A stretch of DNA of 64,000 bases from assembly GCF_900106995.1 (NCBI RefSeq), contig NZ_FNOK01000039.1:30989-94988 (forward strand), in the 5' to 3' direction. Of this stretch, positions 17,247 to 27,698 are shown piece after piece. Made by a program: the position numbers and the translations under genes. Origin of the DNA: Saccharopolyspora shandongensis. GTDB taxonomy: Bacteria; Actinomycetota; Actinomycetes; Mycobacteriales; Pseudonocardiaceae. Positions within the stretch are counted from its first letter, which is position 1; each line of letters begins with the position of its first letter. Under the pieces are notes generated by a model. The model was not told the origin of the DNA and did no database searches. It saw only the letters and a program-made list of their open reading frames with translations.

Positions 17247-18190
17247 TTCTCCTCCGGTACAAGGGCTTCCCGCAGCGCGCGGTGCACCTCGGCCATCGCA
17301 TCGCCTGCAATCGGCAGCAGATCGGCGCCCCCGGCGAAACCGTGGAACAGTCCCGGGCAGTGCTGGACGCTGGTGGGCACTCCCGCGGCCTTCAGCCGCT
17401 CGGCGTAGCGCTGACCTTCGGTGCACAGCGGGTCGCGGCCCGCGGTGAGGACGTGCGCGGGCGGCAGCCCGGCGAGGTCGGTGGCGCGCAGCGGCGAGAC
17501 GTGCGGGTGGTCTCGATCGGCGGTGTCGGGCGCGTACTGGTCCCAGAACCACTTCATGTGCTGCGTGGTCAGCAGGCAATCCGGCCCGCTGTCCACATAG
17601 GATTCCGTGGTGAAGTCGTGGTCGGTGACCGGGTAGACCAGCATCTGGAAGCTGATGTCGGGGCCGCCGGTCTCGCGGGCCCGCAACGCCGTCACAGCGG
17701 CCAGGTTGCCGCCGGCGCTGTCCCCGGCGACGGCGAGGCGCGCCGGGTCACCACCGAGCTCCGCGGCGTGCTCGGCGGCCCATCGCGTCGCGGCGTAGGC
17801 GTCGTCGGCGGCCGCCGGGTAGCGGTGTTCCGGTGCGAGCCGGTAGTGCACGGCGATGACGATCGCGCCGACGCCGTTGGCCATCGCGCGGGAGACGCCG
17901 TCGTGGCTCTCCAGATCGCCGAGCACCCAGCCGCCGCCGTGGAAGTACACGACCACCGGCAGCGGCTCGCCGTCGACGCGCGGCCAGTAGATGCGCACCG
18001 GGATCTCGACGCCGGGCGGCCCGGGGACGAGCCGGTCCTCGACCTTGGCCACGGGCTGGCGGGGCCGCTCCGCGGCGCCTGCGTTCAGCATCGCGCGGGC
18101 CTCGTCGGCGTCGGTGACTGCGCCGCCGAGATCGGGGAAGTAGTCCTGCATGAGCGCGACGAACGGTTCGGCGTCCGGATGCAACGGCAT
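17243..18190 (-). CDS. alpha/beta hydrolase fold-3 esterase (HSL family)
   Basis: 315 aa, ATG 18190. YFHGGGW (residues 82-88) forms the oxyanion hole, and VAGDSAGGNLAA (from 154) carries the nucleophilic Ser, the signature of the hormone-sensitive-lipase family. Asp in TAGRDPLC and His in GLFHGFAGG complete the triad. There is no signal peptide, so it acts in the cytoplasm on short-chain or aryl esters. It is the first gene of a two-gene operon with the deiodinase-like flavoprotein, and divergent from korA across a 409-bp gap. Confidence 0.9.
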   Translation of the reverse strand: MPLHPDAEPFVALMQDYFPDLGGAVTDADEARAMLNAGAAERPRQPVAKVEDRLVPGPPGVEIPVRIYWPRVDGEPLPVVVYFHGGGWVLGDLESHDGVSRAMANGVGAIVIAVHYRLAPEHRYPAAADDAYAATRWAAEHAAELGGDPARLAVAGDSAGGNLAAVTALRARETGGPDISFQMLVYPVTDHDFTTESYVDSGPDCLLTTQHMKWFWDQYAPDTADRDHPHVSPLRATDLAGLPPAHVLTAGRDPLCTEGQRYAERLKAAGVPTSVQHCPGLFHGFAGGADLLPIAGDAMAEVHRALREALVPEEK

Positions 18191-18599
18191 TGTCTTCCTC
18201 CAGCGCAGGTGGAACGTCGCAGTGATGTAAACCGACGGCGAGGTGCCGAAGGTATCGGCCGTTCCGGCGAACGTGCTCCCGCATCATGGGAAACGTGGCG
18301 AAGTGGCACGGATCACACAGCGCTCGGCCGTCGGGGTATGGCCGAGGTCACATGACCTGATTCCGGTTCCGCGGCCGGTTGTCCCGTCCGGGCGCCGGGT
18401 ACTTCGATACAGGGGTCGCCACCTGCGGTCGAATCTGGAACTCGGTCGTTCCGGTGAAGATCGCGGTGGTCGTGGGGATTGCGTGCGGGCACGTGCGGAC
18501 CGTGACGGCGAGGGGCCTGGTTGTGATCGGAATAAAAACCGGGGCTGTATCGTTCGCCACAGGATGAGCGTTGCCTGCAGGTGAAGGGGAACGGGTCAA
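18191..18599. other. divergent intergenic region upstream of korA
   Basis: These 409 bp lie between the esterase operon (minus) and korA (plus) and must hold both promoters. Just before korA there is an AT-rich stretch (18530-18560, with AATAAAAAC and TGTATCGTT) and a GGTGAAGGGGAACGG ribosome site. No gene-like frame was found; the only open frame, at 18379-18567, lacks a ribosome site and family resemblance. No firm operator was recognised. Confidence 0.45.
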
Positions 18600-20473
<1,874 letters not shown>

Positions 20474-20477
<4 letters not shown>

Positions 20478-21535
20478 CCACGACCGATCTGGGAATCCCG
20501 GTCCTCGGCGGGTTGGCCGGCGTGCCGACCACCGACGAACCGCAGAAGGCCAAGGACTTCAAGTCCGATCAGGAGGTCCGCTGGTGCCCGGGGTGCGGCG
20601 ACTACGTCGTGCTCAACGCGGTGCAGAGCTTCCTGCCGTCGCTGGGGCTCAAGCGGGAGAACATCGTGTTCATCTCGGGCATCGGGTGCTCGTCCCGGTT
20701 CCCGTACTACCTGAACACCTACGGGATGCACTCCATCCACGGCCGCGCCCCGGCGATCGCCACCGGCCTCGCCACCAGCCGGCCGGACCTGTCGGTGTGG
20801 GTGGTGACCGGTGACGGCGACGCGCTGTCCATCGGCGGGAACCACCTGATCCACGCCCTGCGCCGCAACGTGAACCTCAAGATCCTGCTGTTCAACAACC
20901 GGATCTACGGGCTGACCAAGGGCCAGTACTCGCCGACCAGCGAGGTCGGCAAGGTCACCAAGTCGACCCCGGCGGGCTCGCTGGACCACCCGTTCAACCC
21001 GGTGTCGCTGGCCCTGGGCGCGGAGGCGTCGTTCGTGGCGCGGGTGATCGACTCGGATCGCGCGAGCGTGACGGAGGCGCTGAAGGCGGCGGCGGAGCAC
21101 CGCGGCAGCGCGCTGGTGGAGATCTACCAGAACTGCCCGATCTTCAACGACGGCGCGTTCGACGTGCTGAAGGACAACGACGAGAAGCAGCGCCGGATCG
21201 TCCCGCTCAAGCACGGCGAGCCGATCGTGTTCGGCCCGGAGGACGAGCGCTTCGGAGTGGTCCAGGACCGCGACGGCTTCCGCGTCTCGAAGCTGTCCGA
21301 AGTGGACGAATCCGAGGTCGTGGTCCACGACGTGAACCGCGAGGACCCGTCCTACGCCTTCGCCCTGTCCCGCCTCGGCGGCCAGGACCTGAACCCGGCG
21401 GTGACGGGAATCTTCCGAGCGGTCCAGCGCCCGACCTACGACGACCTGGCCCGAGCCCAGGTAGCGGAAGCCCAGCAGGCGAAGCCTGCGGACCTCCAAA
21501 AGCTCCTCACGGGCAACGACACCTGGACGATCTGA
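20474..21535 (+). CDS. korB: 2-oxoacid:ferredoxin oxidoreductase beta subunit
   Basis: 353 aa, GTG 20474 overlapping the korA stop (GTGA). WCPGCGDYVVLNAVQSF and GIGCSSRFPYYLNTYG carry the cysteines that bind the 4Fe-4S cluster, and VVTGDGDALSIGGNHLIHA is the thiamine diphosphate/Mg motif. It supplies the catalytic cofactor site of the KorAB complex. The enzyme gives an oxygen-tolerant route from 2-oxoglutarate to succinyl-CoA besides the classical dehydrogenase. Its 3' hairpin terminator has been split by an insertion element. Confidence 0.94.
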
Positions 21536-21542
21536 CCGGCGT

Positions 21543-21573
21543 CTCGTGAGTGTTTTGGAGCGCTGTAGCAATC
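21543..21573 (+). terminator. korB terminator, left arm and loop (interrupted by IS element)
   Basis: CTCGTGAGTGTTTTGG (21543-21558) is perfectly complementary to CCAAAACACTCACGAG (22873-22888), now 1.3 kb away. Removing the IS element and one copy of the duplicated 16-mer restores a 16-bp stem with a 14-nt loop directly after korB. The element therefore landed in the loop of a transcription terminator. Confidence 0.75.
21558..21573. repeat. target-site duplication, left copy
   Basis: GAGCGCTGTAGCAATC is identical to 22858-22873 and abuts the TGT end of the IS element. A 16-bp duplication is long for this family, but both copies are exact, implying recent insertion. Confidence 0.75.
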
Positions 21574-22857
21574 TGTCCTGTCTCGGGACCTCGCGGACAG
21601 TTTTGTCTCATGACGTCGTGGACAGTTTTGGTGTGAGTCGTTGGTAGCGGACGCTGCGGTCCAGCGTCAGCGTCCGCACGACCGTGTCGCTGATCATGAT
21701 GCTGACGCGGTCGCCTTGCCAGTGCAGGGTAGCGGTCTGCCGGGCCCATCGGCGGCCGATGACGATCGAGCAGCCGGAGAAAGCGATGACGCCAGTGCTG
21801 GTGACCGGACGGTGGGCGACGCCGGCGAGCTGGACCGGCCCGGACGGAGCGGCTTTGGGGGCGGCGTCGTAGCGCTGTTGGGGTGTCTGTCCCTCGATGC
21901 CTTGATGCCGACGGTTGTTGTAGATCTCCCGGTATTCCTCCAGAAGATGTTGCAGTTCATCGAGAGTCGCTGGTGTGGAACGCTTGGCAAGCCACTTGCG
22001 CAGGGTTTGGTGGCTGCGTTCGTCTTTGCCGCAGGTTTGCGGGTGATACGGCGACGAGGCGATCGTGTGCACCCCGGTCTCGGCCAGGCGGCGTTCCAGG
22101 TCGACCATGCCCCCACGGTGCTTACCGGAGAACGCCAGACCGTTGTCGGTGAGCACCTTCACCGGCACCCCGTAGCCGGCGAACGCCTGCTGCAGCGCAG
22201 CCCACGTCTCCTCCCCGTTCTCGCTGGAGGCGGCATACGTTCCCACATCCAGCCGGGAGTGATCATCCAGGATCTGCAGAATGCACACCTTCTCACCACT
22301 ATCGAGGTAGAACTCCAACCCGTCGACCTGCCACAACCCGTTGGCCTCGGCGTACTCGAACCGGCGCCTCGTGCGGGGGCGTTTGCGGGGTTGCGGGGTC
22401 ACATGCCCCTCGTCGACCAGGATCCGGTGGATCGTGGCCCGGGCAGGCACCCGCACGTCCCCAAACTCCTCCAGCCGCCATCCGATCGAGATGGCCCCGT
22501 TGTCCCGCCCTTCGTCAGCCAGCTGCTTGCGGGCGCGCACTACCGCCTCACGCACCTGCGCTGAGGTCGACGTGGGTCGACGATGCGGGGCAGAGGAACG
22601 GCGGATGAACCCCGCCGCCCCTTCTTGCCGGAATCGGTTGACGTACTTGTAGAACACCGTGCGCGAGATCTGATGCTCAGCACAGAACCTCGACACGTTG
22701 ATCTTGTCACCGCCAGCCACCGCAGCCACCGCCGCGACCAGGTCCGGATCCATCGAAAACCCTGTTCCGCCCACCACTGATGATCACAGACAGCAGGCCA
22801 GCCAGTGTTCACGAGGTCCTGAGACACAAACTGTTCACGAGGTCCTGAGCGAGGACA
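21574..22857 (-). mobile_element. IS481-family insertion sequence, 1284 bp
   Basis: The ends are TGTCCT... and ...AGGACA, typical TGT/ACA termini. The left end and the complement of the right end align well: both begin TGTCCT, contain GGACCTCG, and carry an ACAGTTT-type motif. A second internal copy of the CTCGTGAACA/CTCGCGGACA motif lies about 30 bp further in on each side, so each terminus has a tandem subrepeat. One transposase gene fills the element on the minus strand. Flanks show a 16-bp direct duplication. Confidence 0.85.
21608..22753 (-). CDS. IS481-family DDE transposase
   Basis: 381 aa from ATG 22753; an in-frame GTG at 22777 would add eight residues. The N-terminal helix-turn-helix includes NVSRFCAEHQISRTVFYKYV. 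The integrase core has LWQVDGLEFYL (first Asp), VKVLTDNGLAF (second Asp) and CGKDERSHQTLRKWL (the Glu), a complete DDE triad. The C-terminal beta-rich part (WQGDRVSIMISDTVVRTL) is usual in the family. No frameshift or stop interrupts it, so the element may still be active. Confidence 0.93.
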   Translation of the reverse strand: MDPDLVAAVAAVAGGDKINVSRFCAEHQISRTVFYKYVNRFRQEGAAGFIRRSSAPHRRPTSTSAQVREAVVRARKQLADEGRDNGAISIGWRLEEFGDVRVPARATIHRILVDEGHVTPQPRKRPRTRRRFEYAEANGLWQVDGLEFYLDSGEKVCILQILDDHSRLDVGTYAASSENGEETWAALQQAFAGYGVPVKVLTDNGLAFSGKHRGGMVDLERRLAETGVHTIASSPYHPQTCGKDERSHQTLRKWLAKRSTPATLDELQHLLEEYREIYNNRRHQGIEGQTPQQRYDAAPKAAPSGPVQLAGVAHRPVTSTGVIAFSGCSIVIGRRWARQTATLHWQGDRVSIMISDTVVRTLTLDRSVRYQRLTPKLSTTS

Positions 22858-22873
22858 GAGCGCTGTAGCAATC
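22858..22873. repeat. target-site duplication, right copy
   Basis: GAGCGCTGTAGCAATC matches 21558-21573 exactly and follows the ACA end of the IS element. The last C also begins the right arm of the split terminator stem (22873-22888). Confidence 0.75.
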
Positions 22874-22897
22874 CAAAACACTCACGAGGCGGGGACG

Positions 22898-23171
22898 CTA
22901 CGGCCGGTCGAAGCCCCCGGCCTTGAGCTTGCCGATGAAGCTCCGCCATAACTCCTGGTCGAACGCGAGAATCGGCTCACGGCCCTGCTGCTTGGAGTCC
23001 CGGACTCCGGCCACGGGCGGGGGCCAAAGCGACCTCTACGCAAGCGTTCTCGCCCTGAGATCGCTTTGACTTCCTCCAACCGGTCGTCGAAGCAACTTCG
23101 ACGCAGGCGTTCGCCTCGTTGCTATAGGTGCTCTTGCGCCAGCGGGCGCTCGTGAAGTCTGGCGCGGCCAT
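22898..23171 (-). pseudogene. DUF397-family gene with duplicated motif and a frameshift
   Basis: From ATG 23171 (GAGGAG upstream) the frame reads MAAPDFTSARWRKSTYSNEA, then NACVEVA, the DUF397 N-terminal motif. It continues directly into a second, diverged copy, GWRKSKRSQGENACVEVA. After that the family's C-terminal half (VAGVRDSKQQGREP and FDQELWRSFIGKLKAGGFD) continues only in another frame, ending in TAG at 22898. The shift falls in a C-rich run near 23028, and the total length is one base off a multiple of three. DUF397 proteins usually partner XRE regulators in actinobacteria. Sequencing error in the C-run is possible, but the doubled motif is not explained by that. Confidence 0.65.
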
Positions 23172-23187
23172 CCGTGACTCCTCGTCT

Positions 23188-23253
23188 CTACTTCCAGTGC
23201 TCCCGGAGGTCCGTGATCCGCTGGACCGACGCTTCCGGGCTGAGCGCTCGTTC
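23188..23253 (-). pseudogene. C-terminal remnant of an XRE/DUF5753-type regulator
   Basis: Just upstream of the DUF397-type gene one frame reads RALSPEASVQRITDLREHWK and then TAG (23188-23190). The ALSPEAS...I..L...W pattern resembles the end of DUF5753 helix-turn-helix regulators, which typically precede DUF397 genes. No matching upstream part was found between here and the palindrome at 23362. I read it as the last piece of a deleted regulator; the assignment rests on one short motif. Confidence 0.35.
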
Positions 23254-23361
23254 CGCACGCCTTGGACGTCGTCCGGGCTGGATGTGACTGGAAAGGCTTG
23301 TCACGCAAGGGGAACGGGCCCTTCGTGAGCTCCGGGCGAATCAGGAGCACGGCTAGGAGGT

Positions 23362-23409
23362 GCCCGTGCGTACTTTTTGCTGCTATAGCAGCAAAAAGTA
23401 CGCACGGGC
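23362..23409. terminator. 48-bp perfect palindrome, probable bidirectional terminator
   Basis: The stretch reads GCCCGTGCGTAC-TTTTT-GCTGCTA and then its exact complement, with no mismatch and no loop beyond the central TATA. Each arm has A5/T5 tracts, so transcripts from either side would form a long stem. It lies 7 bp after the end of the LLM oxidoreductase gene (minus strand), the natural place for that gene's terminator. Confidence 0.7.
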
Positions 23410-23415
23410 CTTCGG

Positions 23416-24240
23416 CTAGGCTACGACGTCGGCCAGGCGGTGGACCTGGTCCGGGTCGGGAGACCAGCAGTAGAGGATCGCCTCGTCGGCTCCGAGGTCT
23501 TCGAGGCGTTGCAGCTGGGACTTCAGATCGGCGGTGGTGGTGACCATGGCGTTGGCGAAGCCCGGATTTCCGTAGTACTCCGTCATTTCCGCCCGTGCTT
23601 CGTCGGCCACCTCGTCCGGGCCGATCGCCGCGTTCAGCTGGCCGATCAGGCGGGGCCTGCCCGGCCGGTCGTGGGTCTGCCAGGACTTCTCGGCCAGGCG
23701 GAAGGTCGTGTCCATGTAGTCCAGCAGGCCCGCCGCCAGGAAACCGTCACCCCAGCGGCCGACCCGGTCGATCGCCGCCGGGACGAAGCCGCCGAACACG
23801 ACCTCCGGGCGGACCGCCGGGCCGATCGGGCCCGCCTGGTCGCCGTAGGGCTCGCCGGCCCAGAGCCGGTGCATGAGCTGCAGCTGATCGTCGAGGATCC
23901 GGCCGCGGCGCTTGATGTCCGTGCCGGCGGCCACGTGGTCGTCCTCGCGGCCGCCGACGCCGATGCCGAGCGTGAAGCGGTTTCCGCTCAGCTGGGCCAG
24001 CGTCGCGCTCTGCTTGGCCAGCAGCGGGGTGTGGCGCAGCGGGGCGAGCAGGACCTCGGTCTGGACCCGGATGCGTCGCGTCGCGCCGGCGAGCGTCGCG
24101 AGGGTCACCAGGGGTTCGGGGTTGTCGTACACCAGGCGGTCCAGCAGGCCGAGCGTGCTGAACGGGCCGTCATCCGCCCGTCGCGCCCACGTCAGCAGGG
24201 CGGTGGGGTCGGCGATGGGCAGGCCTAGGCCGATCTTCAT
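23416..24240 (-). CDS. LLM class flavin-dependent oxidoreductase (F420 or FMN)
   Basis: 274 aa, ATG 24240. The bacterial luciferase-like barrel is recognisable from MKIGLGLPIADPTALLTWA, LATLAGATRRIRVQTEVLLA, LSGNRFTLGIGVGGREDDH and the C-terminal LEDLGADEAILYCWSPDPDQ. These enzymes use reduced F420 or FMN. Short, stand-alone actinobacterial members such as this are mostly F420-dependent, but the cofactor is inferred. There is no operon partner: the neighbour upstream is the propeller protein across 207 bp, and downstream is the 48-bp palindrome. Confidence 0.85.
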   Translation of the reverse strand: MKIGLGLPIADPTALLTWARRADDGPFSTLGLLDRLVYDNPEPLVTLATLAGATRRIRVQTEVLLAPLRHTPLLAKQSATLAQLSGNRFTLGIGVGGREDDHVAAGTDIKRRGRILDDQLQLMHRLWAGEPYGDQAGPIGPAVRPEVVFGGFVPAAIDRVGRWGDGFLAAGLLDYMDTTFRLAEKSWQTHDRPGRPRLIGQLNAAIGPDEVADEARAEMTEYYGNPGFANAMVTTTADLKSQLQRLEDLGADEAILYCWSPDPDQVHRLADVVA

Positions 24241-24398
24241 GACTTGCGCCTCCAGAATAAGGGCAGGGTGAACACCTGTGCCGCCCCCTCGTTTCGCGCA
24301 AGCGGGTTCCCGTTCTGCGGCGCACTCCTGGGGAACCTGATCAGAGTGCCGTCACTCTATCGCGGCGGTCGCCCGGCGCGCACCCGGGTTTCCGCCAG

Positions 24399-24440
24399 GT
24401 GCGCGAAAGCGCCACCCGGAACTCGGATGGCGCTTCGCAC
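24399..24440 (-). terminator. terminator hairpin of the beta-propeller gene
   Basis: GTGCGCGAAAGCGCCA pairs with TGGCGCTTCGCAC, with a two-base bulge, around a 13-nt loop. It starts 7 bp after the propeller gene's stop codon (minus strand). Confidence 0.65.
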
Positions 24441-24447
24441 ACGGGCC

Positions 24448-25533
24448 TCAGCCGGCGTAGACCGCGGCGTAGGGCTTCGCGTCGTCCTGGCCGGCGTTCG
24501 CCGCACCGACGGCGAGCAGCTTTCCGTCGTCCAGAACGACCCCGCTGAAGGTGACCACCGACCTGCCCTGCGGCGGGACCGGATCCGGCACGTTCTGCCA
24601 GTTCTGGCCGTCATACCGCAGCACGTACGGGCTGTCCGAGTCATACCCGACGGCCCAGAGCACGCCTTCGCCGGCGACGACATCGTCGATCTCACCCAGT
24701 TCATCCGGCACTTGCCCGGGCGACCACTGCTTGCCGTCCCAGTGCAGCGCGACCGGACGCCGGGCGACGGTGCCCTGGTCCCGGAAGCCGACCGCCCACA
24801 CGTCGTCGGGCGCCAGCACGAGCGCGTCCTCCAGGCTCACGCTCCAGTCCGGCACGTCGACCTGCGGCAGTTCCTGCCACTGCTTGCCGTCCCAATGCAG
24901 GATCAGCCCGGCCACCTTGCCCTTGCCGTCGACCGTGATGTGCTTGCTGCCCACCGCCCACAGGTCGTTCGGTGCACTGCCGTCGATCGTGGACACCTTC
25001 CACCAGTCCCCGAGATCGAGCTGCAGTGGAACCTCGTTCCACGCCTTGCCATCCCAGTGCTGGATCGAGCCCCGCCGCCAGGCTTCGTTCGCCTCGGTCG
25101 CCGATCCGGCGGCCCACACGTCAGCGGCGCCGAACACCTTCGTCCCGTGGTACTGGGTGTAGGTGTTCGGTGGGGACGTGAGCGGCACCTCCTGCCACTG
25201 CTTGCCGTCCCAGTGCATCGACCTGCCGTCGCCGACCGACCACACGTCGTCACGATTCACCACGGCGGCGGTGTTCACCCGGCCGATGTTGGGGGCCGGC
25301 ACCTGCTCCCACCCCTGCTGACCGCGGCGGAAGGCCTGCGTGCGGAACTCCTGCCCGTCGAAGTCGATGCCGAAGGACCACGTGACGCCATCACCGCCGG
25401 CGGCGGTGTGCAGGGACGACTGGTACTGCTGCGGCGGAATTGGCTCCTCCGCCCAGGTCCCCGCGGCCGAGGCGGACTGCCCGAGCAGCAGCGCGGTGGC
25501 GCCCACCGCCCCGGCGATTGCCAGATGCTTCAC
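24448..25533 (-). CDS. secreted beta-propeller-like repeat protein
   Basis: 361 aa, GTG 25533 behind AAGGAGG. A signal peptide (KHLAIAGAVGATALLLGQSASA, cleavage near residue 23) precedes five or more tandem repeats. Each pairs a DDVWAVG-like strand with HWDGKQWQEVP: DDVWSVGDG, ADVWAAGS, NDLWAVGS, DDVWAVGF and VLWAVGY. The pattern is that of secreted beta-propellers seen widely in Streptomyces and relatives. No catalytic residues are apparent, so a binding or structural role outside the cell is likely. The function is unknown. It runs alone, ending at a strong hairpin. Confidence 0.8.
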   Translation of the reverse strand: MKHLAIAGAVGATALLLGQSASAAGTWAEEPIPPQQYQSSLHTAAGGDGVTWSFGIDFDGQEFRTQAFRRGQQGWEQVPAPNIGRVNTAAVVNRDDVWSVGDGRSMHWDGKQWQEVPLTSPPNTYTQYHGTKVFGAADVWAAGSATEANEAWRRGSIQHWDGKAWNEVPLQLDLGDWWKVSTIDGSAPNDLWAVGSKHITVDGKGKVAGLILHWDGKQWQELPQVDVPDWSVSLEDALVLAPDDVWAVGFRDQGTVARRPVALHWDGKQWSPGQVPDELGEIDDVVAGEGVLWAVGYDSDSPYVLRYDGQNWQNVPDPVPPQGRSVVTFSGVVLDDGKLLAVGAANAGQDDAKPYAAVYAG

Positions 25534-25805
25534 CCAATGCCTCCTTGGAGAAAAGGTTCACGCCAGTTACCCGCCGGTGCGGAGAAGGGTTTACACCTCG
25601 GCGGAAGTTGCGCCGAATGCTCCAGTCCCGGTCGGCATTTGTTGCAAGGGCGGTGATCTCCGAGACGCACCAGGGCTGTGGCTCGGCGCAAGGAGGTGTG
25701 CGGATCGGGGTCGCATTACCCACTGGCAGTTGATTGACCGATCAAAGACTTCGAATTACGTTGCCTGGCAGATGATCAACCGAGCGCGACCACCGGAGGT
25801 CGGCG

Positions 25806-27530
25806 ATGTGTCAGGAATGCTGTCGTCCTTCCCCGCAGCCTCGGATTTCCCGGGCGCAGTTCCTGAAGCTGGTCGGGCTGGCCACCGCGGGCGCGGCGTT
25901 CACCGCCGGTTGCGCGAGCGGTGACACCGGAGCCGGGCAGTCGGGCGGGCGGAAGCTGATCGACAACGTGCGGGGCTTCACGCTGACCGCCGACGGGCCG
26001 CGCGAGTTCGGCAGCCTGCTGGTCGAGGCGGACGGCCGCGTCGGCGGGCTGGACGTCGGCAGCGCCGGTGGCGCGGAGCGCATCGACGGGCGGGGCCGGG
26101 TGCTGATCCCCGGGCTGCACGATGCGCACGGGCACTTCGGGCAGCTCGGCGCCAACGTCTCGCAGCTCAACCTCGCCGGGACGAAATCCCTGCAGGAGGC
26201 GATGCAGGCGCTCAAGACCTTCGCCGCGCAGCACCCGGAGCGCCAGTGGATCCTCGGGCGCGGCTGGAACGACGTGATCTGGGGGCTCGGGCGGCTGCCC
26301 TCGGCCGCCGACCTGGACGCGGTGGTGCCCGACCGGCCGGTGTGGCTGGTCCGGGTCGACGGCCACGCCGGGGTGGCGAACTCGGCCGCACTCCGGCAGG
26401 CCGGCATCACCCGCGACACCCCGACGCCCTCGGGCGGCGACATCGTGCGTGGCGCGGACGGCGCGCCGACCGGTGCCTTCGTCGACGCGGCGCAGGACCT
26501 CGTCGAGCAGCACCTGCCGAAGCCGACGGTCGACGACCTCAAGCAGAACTTCCTCGCCGCGCAGCGCAAGCTCAACGAGGTCGGGCTCACCTCGGTCAGC
26601 GACGCGGGCACCAGCGCCGCCGAACTCGCGGTGCTGCACCAGCTCGCGGGCTCCGGCGAGCTGACGATCCGCACCAACTCGTTCCTGACCTACGACGCGT
26701 TCCGCGAGCTCGGCGCGAAGGCCCGCACCGACTCGGTGGCGGGCGACATGCTCCGCGTGCGCACCGTGAAGCTCTACATCGACGGCGCCCTCGGCAGCCA
26801 CGGCGCCGCCATGTTGCAGCCGTACGAAGACGATCCGGGCAATTCGGGGCTGCCGCAGCTGGACGCCGCCGAGCTCCGGAACCGGGTCTCGCAGGTCATG
26901 CGGGACGGCTTCCAGGTCGCCACGCACGCCATCGGCGACGCCGGGAACCGGATGGTGCTCGACGCCTACGAGGCCGCCGCGGCGGAGTCCGCGAGCGGCA
27001 TGCGGCACCGCATCGAGCACGCGCAGGTCCTCGCGGTGGAGGACATCCCGCGGCTGCGCGCGCACGGCATCATCGCGTCGATGCAGCCGGTGCACGCCAC
27101 CGACGACATGAACATGGCCGAGAAGCGGGTCGGGCACCGGCGCATCGCGGGCGCGTACGCGTGGCGGACCATGCTGGACCAGGGCATCACCATCGCCTCC
27201 GGCTCGGACTTCCCGGTGTCGTCGGAGAATCCCTTCGACGGCCTGCACGCCGCGGTGACCCGCACCGATCGGGACGGGCAGCCGGTCGGCGGGTGGTACC
27301 CGGACCAGGCGATGAGCCCGCACGAGGCGCTGCGCTCGTTCACCCTCGACGCCGCGTTCGCCGCGCACCAGGAACGGGTGCTCGGCAGCCTGGAGCCGGG
27401 TAAGTGGGCGGACTTCGTGATCCTCGACCAGGACCCGCTGGAGCCGCCGCCCGGCCGGGCCCGCTGGCAGACCAAGACCCTCCAGACCTGGGTGGCGGGC
27501 CGCCGCGTCGGCGAGTACGGCTCGCTGTAG
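25806..27530 (+). CDS. lipoprotein amidohydrolase (amidohydrolase_3 family)
   Basis: 574 aa, ATG 25806 with CCGGAGG upstream. The N-terminus has RISRAQFLKLVGLATAGAAF ending in a lipobox-like FTAGC, so it is probably a lipoprotein; SRAQFLK resembles a Tat motif but lacks the second Arg. The metal-dependent hydrolase fold shows IPGLHDAHGHFG (first metal pair), VKLYIDGALGSHGA, ATHAIGDAGN, RHRIEHAQ and SGSDFPV (last Asp). Relatives hydrolyse amides or cyclic ureas, but the substrate here is unknown. It stands alone, and its 3' flank is full of palindromic repeats. Confidence 0.88.
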   Translation: MCQECCRPSPQPRISRAQFLKLVGLATAGAAFTAGCASGDTGAGQSGGRKLIDNVRGFTLTADGPREFGSLLVEADGRVGGLDVGSAGGAERIDGRGRVLIPGLHDAHGHFGQLGANVSQLNLAGTKSLQEAMQALKTFAAQHPERQWILGRGWNDVIWGLGRLPSAADLDAVVPDRPVWLVRVDGHAGVANSAALRQAGITRDTPTPSGGDIVRGADGAPTGAFVDAAQDLVEQHLPKPTVDDLKQNFLAAQRKLNEVGLTSVSDAGTSAAELAVLHQLAGSGELTIRTNSFLTYDAFRELGAKARTDSVAGDMLRVRTVKLYIDGALGSHGAAMLQPYEDDPGNSGLPQLDAAELRNRVSQVMRDGFQVATHAIGDAGNRMVLDAYEAAAAESASGMRHRIEHAQVLAVEDIPRLRAHGIIASMQPVHATDDMNMAEKRVGHRRIAGAYAWRTMLDQGITIASGSDFPVSSENPFDGLHAAVTRTDRDGQPVGGWYPDQAMSPHEALRSFTLDAAFAAHQERVLGSLEPGKWADFVILDQDPLEPPPGRARWQTKTLQTWVAGRRVGEYGSL

Positions 27531-27537
27531 ACGCGCC

Positions 27538-27634
27538 GGTTTCGCGCGAAACCGTCACCTGGCACGCGCGGCCGGCGGCGCTTTCGCGCGAAACTGTCAT
27601 CCCGCCCCACGTGACGTGGCGGTTTCGCGCGAAA
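27538..27634. repeat. three TTTCGCGCGAAA palindromes in tandem region
   Basis: Copies of TTTCGCGCGAAA lie at 27540-27551 (within the 16-bp perfect palindrome GGTTTCGCGCGAAACC, 27538-27553), 27582-27593 and 27623-27634. The first is followed by CCGTCACCTGGCACGCG, which resembles the tail at 7704. They fill the space after the amidohydrolase gene and belong to a dispersed family also seen at 7694, 27699 and 50457. Confidence 0.75.
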
Positions 27635-27698
27635 ACGCCGGGTGACGGAGTTCGTGACGCTCCGTGTTCGTTGTGCTCGGTTCGTGCGGCGGCGCGGG

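Noticed and set aside
18379..18567. 62-codon frame upstream of korA
   Set aside because: No ribosome site and no family resemblance; it overlaps the likely korA promoter.
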